This document shows, one piece after another, positions 48,974-60,900 of a DNA stretch of 64,000 nt; the first letter of the stretch is position 1, and every line of letters begins with the position of its first letter. The DNA is from Argopecten irradians. Its lineage: Eukaryota > Mollusca > Bivalvia > Pectinida > Pectinidae. The translations under genes and the position numbers were made by a program. The notes below the pieces were generated by a model. The model made no database searches and was not told the DNA's origin. It saw only the letters and a program-made list of their open reading frames with translations. The DNA is taken from positions 19,823,655 to 19,887,654 of the forward strand of contig NC_091137.1 of the NCBI RefSeq assembly GCF_041381155.1, in the 5' to 3' direction.

Positions 48974-51900
48974 ATGGCTGCAGCAGTGCACCAACAACTT
49001 TCACCATCGCTGAATGAAAACTGGAAGAATGGGACACACGTGTGTAAATTATCAGCGCGTATCAATATCGGCAATCAGATAAAAAGGTGGATGACATTGA
49101 AAGCCGGCATGCGTTTGTGGAGAAACGAAGACGTGGCTAAAATGCTCATGGACTGGTAATGTATATTTCTTAATTGGCGTATAAGACTACACAATGCCAT
49201 CACGTGTACATTCCGTCCCAAGCTGTCTCGTAAACACCATTTCGGCCCAAATGTTAGTCATATCGACCCAAAAATTTAACACGAGCAATACTAAAAAGTT
49301 TATGCAATTCATTCTTTTACCTATTGAAAAAAACGATATTTTTATGATGTGCAATCGAAACTGTAAATTTGTCTCGCTCTTAAATCAAATTAAGTTGGAT
49401 TTTGTTAAATAACAACTAGGCCTACATGTGTACTGATGAGTAATCAGTCAAATGCATTACTGCCATAGTTGTGTTTGATGATTACGCCTTTCAATCTAAA
49501 TAAGCATATAAGGAAAATATTTGGCCCTGTCAATTAAACCTACACAAATTATTGGGATGCTGATGTACATGTATGTTGTGATAGAATATGGGACGAGTTG
49601 GGTTTCCAATTAGAGGTTTTATTAAAACTTGTCCCAAACTAAAGTTGATGTACATGTGCAACTTGTTCATAGTCTGTGCATGTATAAGTAACAGAGCATT
49701 GGAGCATAGACAAAGTTTGGTTTCCAGATGATAATATACTTGATTTAACTTTAACATACAACTTAGATATTTAAATGTAAAACTATAAAGAAATATCTTT
49801 GACAAGGAAGTTTTAGGGTTAAATTTGTTACAGTGTCAGGACAAGTCAAGGGTGCTGTAGATATATTACTGCATCATTATTATACATGTATTAACCCATA
49901 TGGTTTTCGAACACACAGCCCTTAGGCCCCTTACATTATCTAGTTTAAGCAGCAGTATTTATTGCATACTATTACTTGTATTGCATAACAGGAAAATACA
50001 TGACAGCCAGGACACAACATGGCAGCCAGGACACAATTGCAACATGACACTAGCCAAGACTGTCTGACACAACACGTCAGCCAGAATACAATGATGATAT
50101 AGACAGGAAACAGCAAAGACACAACATGACAGCCAGAATACAATGATGATAGCCAGGAGACAACAAAGACACAACATGACAGCCAGGACACAGACTGACA
50201 GCCAGGACACAACATGACAACCGCCAGGACACAACATGACACTGTCAAGACACAACATGACAGCTAGGGAACAATGTGACAGTCAAGACACAACATGACA
50301 GACAGGACACAACATGAAAGCCAGGACACAACATGAAAGCCAGGACATAACATGAAAGCCAGGACATAACATGAAAGCCAGGAGACACCATACCAGTCAC
50401 AACACAACATGGCAGCCAGGACATAACATGGAAGTCAACACACTATATGACAGCCAGGACACAACATGACAGCCAGGAGACAACATGATAGTCAGGACAC
50501 AACATGACAGCAAGAACACAACATGACAGCCAGGACACAACATGACAGCAAGAACACAACATGACAGCCAAGATACAACATGACAGCCAGGATACAACAT
50601 GACAGCCAGGACACAACATGACAGCCAGGACACAACATAATAGCTAGCTATAGGTCACCACATGACGGCCAGGACGCAACATGACGGCCAGGACGTAATA
50701 TGATAGCCAGGACACTGACACAACATGACAACCAAAACACTGACAAAACATGACTGCCAGGACACAACAAGACAGCCAGGACTCCACATTACAGCCAGGA
50801 CACAATGTGACAGCCAGGACACAACTTGACAGCCAGGACACAACATGACAGCCAAAACAACATGAAACCAGGACACAACATGACAGCTAGGACACAACAT
50901 GACAGCCAGGACGCAACGTGACAGCCAGGACACAACATGACAGCCAGGACGCAACGTGACAGCCAGGACACAACATGACAGCCAGAACGCAACATGACAG
51001 CCAGGACACAACATGACAGCCAAGACACAACATGACAGCCAAGACACAACGTGACAGCCAGGACACAACGTGACAGCCAGGACACAAAATGACAGTAGGG
51101 TCACAACATAATAGCTAGCTATAGGTCACCACATGACGGCCAGGACGCAACATGACGGCCAGAATGCATGCAACATGACGGCCAGGACGTAATATGATAT
51201 CCAGGACACTGACACAACATGACAACCAAAACACTGACAAAACATGACTGCCAGGACACAACATGACAGCCAGGACTCCACATTACAGCCAGGACACAAT
51301 GTGACAGCCAGGACACAACTTGACAGCCAGGACACAACATGACAGCCAAAATACAACATGAAACCAGGACACAACATGGCAGCCAGGACACAACATGACA
51401 GCCAGGACGGAACGTGACAGCCAGGACACAACATGACAGCCAGGACGCAACGTGACAGCCAGGACACAACGTGACAGCCAGTACACAAAATGACAGCAGG
51501 GTCACAACATGATAGCCAGGACACATGTCAGTGACAGCAAGGACACAAAATAAAAGCCATAGTACACAATGACAGCCTAGGGAACGAAGTAACATCCAGG
51601 CATACATGACAGCTTTGGTACAATGACAACATGACAGGCAGGGTACAATGTGACAGCAAAGGGATAAAAATAGCTTGATAGAAATAACAGCAAGGGAACA
51701 GCATGACAGCCAGGGTACAAAATGCATGACAGCCAGGTCACAAAAATGACAGCCATGTTACAAAAATTACAACCAGGGTACACAATGACAGCCAGGATAC
51801 AAAATGACAGCCAGGGTACAACATGAAAATTAGGGCACGACTTGAAAGCCAGGGTACTTTGAAGACAGGGAACAACATGACAGCCAAGGAATAATACAAA

Positions 51901-54900
51901 ATAACACACAGGCAACCAGGAAGTGACCATCATTGGTCAGAACCATTTTGGTCATAGAGATTATAATTGTAACATGGTGCTGGATTTTATATTTTGATAA
52001 AGTTCTGCATCTGCCAGGGACCTTATTTTGCAACTCTGGGTTAATGTTACTAGTCTGATGCTCAACCGATCAAGCAGAAGAGAAGTTCTTTCTAGCCGAG
52101 AGGTACGTTGTGGCTAGTATTGACTACAGGGGTAATCGTGGTACATCGATTTTTCAATTCCGTCTGAGTGGTACAACGGTATTTCAATTCCGTCATAGCA
52201 AAATGTTGGCTATAAATTCTGTCAGAGGGAAATGTGAGAGATAAGCGACTTTAATTCCATATAGAAAGGTTACTATTGTGTAATATGCTTCGATTATTGC
52301 AGTATGTTACAACATCACTATTTCGAACACTTTATAATTTGATTTTTGGCGAGTGTGAATATATAACTCCAGATAAATGCATATTTGTATAGGAAATATG
52401 TCAATTAATTTAAATTAAGTTTTGGATACATAAAAGTGTTCAGAAAAGTATTTTGTTAACAAAACAATATAAGGATATTATCATTGATCATAATAACAGA
52501 TCAAAGTCGGCAAAAAAGACAATTTTATTGCAGTTTGCTTTGATCGAAATAAAGTATTTGGAACAATGATACATTTTCCGTTCACTACTGATACAATTTT
52601 CATTACCTACTGATTGAAACATGATACAATTTCCGTTCATCTTCAATAAAGAAAATAAAAAGTTTAAAGTTCAAGAAAAGCGTTTTATTACTGTTGTAAC
52701 CGGGAAAAAAAATGTATATTAACTACGAATGCGAAGCACAACAAGTGAAAAAAAATATAAGTTTCCACCTCACTAGATGAAATATTACTGGTATTCATCA
52801 AGAAACAATGAATATTCTATTTATTACATTTTTTCTTGCTCTCATTTACAGAAGACCATCACTAATAGTTCCGTCAAAGGTTATCCCGTCATTGTATTTT
52901 AAAAGTTATTTGCCTTTTCGATTATTAAAGTTATATGTGCTGTATTTTTCATACTCACGAATCAAGATAAGCCTTTAATATTTTATTAATTACCAAAAGT
53001 TGCTAACATTTTGAAAATCACAGTACTTCGAATGCAATAGTTTTAATTTTACTAATACAAATCATATCAGAAAATGATTTCTAGCAGTACTGCCAAAAAT
53101 CATTATATGTACATCTATAGTGAAGTGAAATGTGTAACTACGGTCAAGCAATGAAGCCAAAATGTGGTCTCCAATTTCATTTAACTTTTTTAGTGTTGTT
53201 AGTAATGGTAAAGTGAATTCTACAGGAAAGTTTCCATCTGAACATGCATAAGGCATAGAAAACAACAATGTTACAGTACATAATTTCTGTGTTGTAACAA
53301 ACGTTCATAAGGCATCTGAAGCCATGTGAATGATTTTAACTCTTAATTCATCAAACCTTATGGTTTTCAATACATTAATGAAGAAAAATTAACATGACAA
53401 AATTTTCGTTCAGTTACGGAACAAACTATAAACTATTGACGTAGCAATCAAAATGACATTTTCACTGTCAATGCTGCATTCTTATTGGTCAAAAGCGAAT
53501 GAAAACATAAAAATTGATATTTTCACTGGAGTGATATATATCGTTTTTATGTTCACCTTATATTTTAATATGAAAAATGCACTAAAATCGTCCAATACCT
53601 TTTCAATTAAAAGGCACTGAAAAGTAGAAATATATGCTGACCAATGAGTAAAATAGACATCGCTGTGCAGGAAGGAGGAGTACCAGATCATCAGAGAGGC
53701 CAAGGAAAGAAAAGAGGATCTGGCTGTTATATGATTGAACCTGGCAAATGCGCATGGTTCACGCTGTAGAAGTACCATGTGCCGGGGAAGATAAGTCATC
53801 TACTAAAGGATTACTTTGACAGACTTCAGATGAAGTTTACAGTGCAGGATTACACAACCACCTGGTAGCGTCTAGAAGTTGGAATAGTTACCGGATGTTA
53901 CCGGATACACTGTATCAGTGATCTTATTCTCTGCGGCTATGAATCTGCTGGTTAAATAATCGGAAAAATTAGTAGAGGGCAATGGATGATAGCAGGTATT
54001 CGACAGCCTTCAGTCAGAGCTTTCATGGACGAGTTGACAGTAAGCACAAAGACGGTAGTCAAAGCTAGGTGGAATCTAAGGGAGATTGAGAACATAATCA
54101 GCTTGACTCGAATGAAGATCAAACCCACGAAGCCCAGGAGCTTGGTATCGAAGAAAGGGAAGGTTACCAACATACATTTGAGATTAGGAGAAGACAAGAT
54201 TCCAACCGTGTCCAAGAAACCAGTGAAATGCCTCGGTAAATAAATACTAAAACGATTCATTGAGTGACACCAAGAACGTGAGTGAAATGCACCAACTGAT
54301 GGAGAAGTTGATGGACATCCATAGACAGAAGCGGTCAACCTGAGAAATACAAGGCTTAGATTTATCAACACAGTGTGCTACCTCGAATTATTTGGCTTCT
54401 ACTAGTGTATGAATGCCAATGGCGACAGTCGATGGCTGAGAAGATGGCTGACAGTTCAGAGAAAAAGTTACAATTTCCCCTGATATCACTAACAGAGGAG
54501 TATAAGGTCACCCAAAGTTAGACAACTACTGATGTTAAGGAACAGCAAATATGCTAAGGTGAGAGGAGCGAAAGTGGACATCACAACTGGACGAAAATGA
54601 TTTGCAAAGAGGACAGTGAATGAAGTAGAGGCATAGTGACATCGCGTGAAGTATGGCAGTGGACAGGCAAGGACTTGGTGTAACAACTAGAGCAAGATGG
54701 GGAACAGCTACGGATGAGAAGAGACAGCTTGTATCGAAGGACGTCCGCCAGATTGAGGAACATACAAGAACGGTCCGGGCAACAAGCATAAAGAAACAGG
54801 GCAGTTGGTTAAATTGGGAAAGTACTCGTCCAAAGAAGTTGACATGGAGCGATATCTGGTCTATGGACGCACAGAAACTTCATTTCCAGCTGAAGTCAGT

Positions 54901-57900
54901 ATACCAACTATCACTAGTACTAGTATCACTAACAAACTTCGTAACATGGGATACCAGAGGAACCCAATTGCAAGCCCTGTGGCAAACCAGCAAATGTAGA
55001 GCACATCCTGTCTTCATGCTCAGTTGCGTTGGCGGATATACATGGCGTCACAATAAGGTATCTGTCCTTGCAGATGAATTAGAGAAGAACAGGAAAAAGT
55101 CAAGTAAGGACAAACGGGTATGAAATTTGTCACATTTTTCCGAACAGGGGAGCAGATTACGAAAGTGGTATGCAAGGAAGTTGGCTACTTGGTACGACTG
55201 CGGATTGGCAGTTGCGAACAAATCAGGAATGCCGAATGCAGTTTCCACCAGAGATAACAACTACAAATCAAAGACCAGGTATTGTTATATGGTCTTTGTC
55301 TACCAAACAGGTAGTGGAGTTGACCGTAAGCGGGCCAAATACCAGGCTCTAGTAGCAGACTGTCAGCAGGGACAATGGAAAGTATGATGCCTTCCAGTGG
55401 AGGTGGGATACCAGGGTTTTGTTGGACGGTCTACAAAGGCCCTGCGAATTATTGGTGCCACCTGAGCAGAGAGGAAAAAGTTGGCAGGATGTGTGTGCGG
55501 GGAGATAGAAATGGCTTCATTGTAGCTGTGGAGGAAACGAGAGGAACTGTGGAAAATGCTATACATGTAAGACATTTTTGTATAATCATTCATCGGGAAC
55601 ATACCAACTGATTGCAGCCATTCTAGATTGGCGGATAGCTGAGTGTTCCCAGGCTGGGACTTGATCATTCCAGTCGCCGTTGATTGAAGTGGACAGTGCT
55701 GAAACAATCGCGGAAGGAGGATCCACCTGATGACAGAATTTTGACTTAGGTAATATTGTTATCGTATTTTATTATGGGAAAAATAAGGAATATTCCAATA
55801 ATGTATGAACCATATTTGTATTCTAGTTTTGATTACAGCACAATGTTACCGGTCATTGTGAATTTAATGCAATCTAATATACAGGGTTATTCCGTGTCTC
55901 TTGGTGAATGATAGTGATGGTTCATCATGTAAGGTGGAGTTGCAAAAACGTATTTTATTCAATTTACTATTATTAACATTTTGCTTGCTTCCTTTCACCA
56001 GTTCCGTCAATAAAAACTCTCAATCTACCAGAGTTACTTACGATCCCTAAATGAGATATCATTCCTTGCGGGTAGGTACCGGTTACGTCTCATGTTTGTA
56101 ATATTGCGAGACCGAAAAATAACTGATAGTGATTGAAAAGTAACATAATTTTCGCACACAAACAATTAATGCCTGTCTTCTGTGGTATAATTCTTTGATA
56201 TACAAATTCTGAATATTTTCACAGTAAATACTGCATTCTGATAAGTCAAAGGCTATTTACAATATCAACGCTATGTCGCGGTGTTTTAGAGGAGTATACG
56301 TGTATTAATGAAAAAGACTAATTACAATCAAGACAACCACAACACTACTGCAATGCAATGGTTAATTATTGTGGTTGTTTTGAATTTCGTCTTTATTCCC
56401 TTCCAAATAAGAAAACTGAACCTGAAATGGTCGTCTAATGAACTTAACAAATATAAAAAGTTTTGTTACAACAAAATAAAAGGATTAGAATAAGAAATAC
56501 GGATATATACGCTACAAATGTCTTCATTGATGTAAATGGGATATCTGGAAGACCTGGCGGAATTTGTATCATCCTACATTTTTAACTTGACGGAAATTGT
56601 ATCATTGAATTTTATGTACAGTGAAAAAATATACAAACCATGATTTTGCTTAGCAAAAGGTCACTTATTACACAAATATAACAATTATCTTGATAATTAC
56701 TCTAGTTATGATCCATTGAAAATACGAAATACATTTAAAAACACATAGAAAGCAATTTTTACCAACTTTCAAGGAAATCGTGATATAATTCAATAAAAAC
56801 TATCAATAGGTATGTATTACCTTAGCTAGACATTAAATATGTTTCTATATCCATACTACGCAAGTAAAAAGATGATTTCAATCACATATACTTTCTTTTT
56901 TTTTTCTGCTTCAAAGTGTCAATGTGTAGCTTTTTTCCTCTGACGGAATTTATAGCCAACATTTTGCTCTGACGGAATTGAAATACCGTTGTACCACTCT
57001 GACGGAATTGAAAAACCGATGTACCATGATTACCCCCGTGTTGACCAGGGTTAAATACTCCTCCCTCAGGAATGAAGTTTCCAGGGGGTCACAACGATTC
57101 AAATTCCTTTGCATGTACTGTTGAGTATCAATACCAAGTCCCTACATGTAAGATGATGCAGGATTGATAATAAATTTAATCACTGCCTCTGTCTTGGATT
57201 AAACTTGGGATCCATGGATCACTAGCTAGTCCGACACTAAACAGATTGCACTAAAGAGAAGTTCTCTCTTGCCGATTGGTACATTGCTGCTAGTATTGAC
57301 CAGGTTTACATTATGCTAAACACAGCACATCAAACAAATTCCAAAAATATTTTACCTCTCTAAAACACATGAACAACTGTTTAATTCCTGGTGCTTCTTG
57401 CTTTATAAGGATATTGGTTAACTGTATATCTTTCCTAGTTTCCTGGTCACCATCTTACTTCAAATCGGTATCATTCTAGATCTTTCATTTCAAGAATCAG
57501 CTATGTCAATTCTTACATGTTTGTCACCTAACACTTCGGTAGAATAGGGATTCAACCACACTTGTATTTTCTTTAAGAGCGGTGATAGGCACATTGTGCT
57601 CCTCAATCCCACACACAGATAGTCACCATAGCTAATGCCTTAAGCTTCTTGTGCTAAACTGCCGGCTCAAGCCCTTCTACAAGTTTCTGCAGCCATCGTA
57701 GATCTGGCTACATTGAGTAGTACTCTCTTCATTGTGTTTGCCTTTCAGTACACCTTTTCCAATTGATTTTTAATCCACAAATTGTATGCTCCGGTATTAC
57801 CTTTGCCATCATTGATACCTTATGCTGCCTTGCTGAATATGAAAATTCCTCGCGGTCATTTATTATATTTACCTGAGGGTATGCTTGAATGGGTCTTGTA

Positions 57901-60900
57901 TCTTCAACCTTAATGGTTTTACTTCTGGCAACAAATCACTAACAGGTGCTTTAGAAAGTCTTGAATTCAGATCAGCTAATTCAAAAGCCTTGTCAGGTCG
58001 TTATCCTTGCACTACTCGGTTCAACTAGAGACTGTTCATTATCATACCTCTGTTTGTTGTTGATTCAATTTTTCCACAAATACCATAGCAAGTGATGTAC
58101 CGTATAATTCCCTCTGTGTTAAGGAAAATCACGACATTGATTCAAAAAGAAGTTTAGACACAAGAATGCAGTCAAAAGTACGTGTCAAAATATTATTTCA
58201 GAGACGGTCATTTAGAAAAGATTTATCAGTTAAAATTGAAAAAGTGATGGCGGGTTATACCGTCTCATATCAAGCTCAAGATGAAGATCGTATTTGAATC
58301 AACCAACACATTCAATGCTAGCAACCAGGATCTGACAAACAGACTAATGTTCACACAAACCATTCTACAATGGATTCATTCCTGCCATGATACTCATATG
58401 CACATATTCACAGCTGTGTCATTCTTCAGATCCATTTTTTCCACGACCCTTTTCATCGCTGACCTTGAAATAGTGGAATGTCCGTGACATCTATTCTAAA
58501 TGTCATTATTTTAATCTGCAATACATACAGAGAATATCATATTCTCAGTTCAATTTTTGTTTTAATTTTTGTCCTCCACCAAACTTAAAGATTCTATGTC
58601 ATTCCTTACTAACGACTTTCCCTCTATCATCTTGGTTAAGATATGCAGGTCTTACCACAAATTTTGCTGCTACCTAAGTTACTCTGCACAGTTACGGGCA
58701 TCAGCTCCAAGCTGTACATCGTCCTCCTTATATGGTAACATGTGAATAATACATTCGGAATGCTCTTCAACAGTATATTCTTTAACCATACATTTTACTA
58801 GCCGTCTGACCACTCAGCGGTATAATTCTTCAAACCAACATGTCAGAATCATATCATGCATGTAGTCATGAAGGCGTATAGGAGTAATATTTTTAGGTCA
58901 TCTGACCATAAAATGATTGAAAACCTTGAACCTCGGACGTCCACCCTTGCTATTGAGTTTCCTCTCCTCATTCGCTTCTGCTAAGTATGCTGGTTCAAGT
59001 TTGCTATTTTGTGCATCGCTTTTAACAACCGTCTCCCATAATTTTTCTCAATGATGACTTCCTCATACAAATTGCCACGGTTTTTAAAATCCATGCCTGT
59101 AAGGAACTCTTTGGTAATGTTTGCTTTTCAGAGTAATTTTAATTCAAGGATTTCTGACGATATTTTCCCTTTCAATCCGCCTGTTCATGAAATCGAGGTT
59201 TACCATATTACCATTTATTCGATGGTGTTCACTTCTGGCAAGATGCATCATTTTTTTGCCAGACTGTTGGTGAAGTCGTCATTGTATAAATGTTTATCAA
59301 GAAGATTAACAAGATATTCAATTTTTTAAGTCTGTCTTTCTTTAGAGAATCTAGAGATATTTGGTCAACAATTCTATGTTCATCTTCTTCATGCAAGGTT
59401 AGAGCAATTGCTACACCTTCCTTTGCTTAGAAAGCATTGTTTTTTCATTCCAAGCTAGCAATTTCTTTTCATAGAGTTCATAAGATTTTCCAATGTGAAA
59501 AGTGGATAGGTTCACTTTGGTTGTCATTCTTTCTTTTGTTTTCCACACTGTACACGTGTAAATATCTACTAGACGCTTCAGTGTTATTTTGATACATATT
59601 CTCCTTCAAAAAATTGTCAAAGTTCGCTCTGTTAACAAACACATTATTTTTGTACACCTTGAGCTTGTAATTATGCCATGGCGCGGCAGCCGTCAATATT
59701 TCCTTTAAATCGCCTTTAGTCATGAAGTACCCATGTGCCTCTTGCTTCACAGGCAGAAATCAACTTAAATGTTAGAACTGGTGAAACATTTATTGGAGTT
59801 ATCTTTCCTAGTCAATAACATTAGATTACCAGAAATGGAAAATGAACGATATCACAAAACAACCACTAATAGGTAAGGACACAATTTTATAATGACTATC
59901 AGAAAAAATATAACAATGTACATGCAGTAACATACAAATATTTCAGATTTTGGCCATGTATTATCACATTCTCAAACCGTTTGGCATAAACGTGTGTTTA
60001 TACAGTGACCTAGTACTCCACTTACAATGAGATAGATCAAACCATCAATTTTCCTTGTTATAGTCAATTCTTGTTGTAGACTGTATTTTTTAGATGATGT
60101 GTGTGATAATTGAGGATTTTATTTGATGTTTTTGTCATTTTTCCAGTTGGTCGTCTGTTTACGGTATCATGTTTTTGTCATTTTTCCAGTTGGTCGTCTG
60201 TTTACGGTATCATGTTAGATGATGGTTCTGAACTCCCAGCTGAAGCTTCGGATACAGAAGTTCAGAGCAATGAACCAGATGACTACAGTGTGACAGATGA
60301 GTGAGTGGTTTCATATTTTTTTAATTCCTTTGTGGCAAGATATTGCTTGTATTAATCAGGGGTGTGTAGGACATCAACAATTCAACCAACTCTTGTTTAA
60401 GTCGAAAAATTGTATTAAAAAAATGCATACACAGACTTTTGATATTTTTTTACAAAACAAAAACAGCAATGAAGCAATTGGTATTTAAGAAATCTGCTGT
60501 ATACATTCTAATGCGCAATATGCATCCATTTGCCGTCTTATTTCAACTTTCCCATGGTAAAAACTCTATCTTCCCAATTACCAACACACTAGATTCAGAG
60601 ATTTTTAAGCTGGCCTTCAGAAATGACAGACAGTGTCAAAGGATTCGATTTTGGAATCTCTGAAGTTTGACAATATGAATGCGGGATAACTGGATCATTT
60701 ATTCGTATGGACACATAGAGGTTGACAATTAAACATCCAGTGTCAAAAATGAATTACATTTTCCTGAATCGTTGAGATTGTTTTAGTCTAGAAACAACCT
60801 TAGGAATAGAAGAACTAATATTTTGTTTAAATTGTGTAGGACCTTTCTAGAACTGGAAGGGCGGGGTCTATGAAGATCAATTAAAACCAATCCTTTTATG

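Noticed and set aside
50397-51933. Minus-strand Cys/Val-rich reading frames
   Set aside because: They are translations of the 19-bp minisatellite in shifted frames, with no start context or conserved domain.
60110-60304. Frame starting at an ATG at 60110 and running through both acceptor copies
   Set aside because: It reads through intron sequence. The supported exon starts at 60190 and joins the upstream exon in phase.
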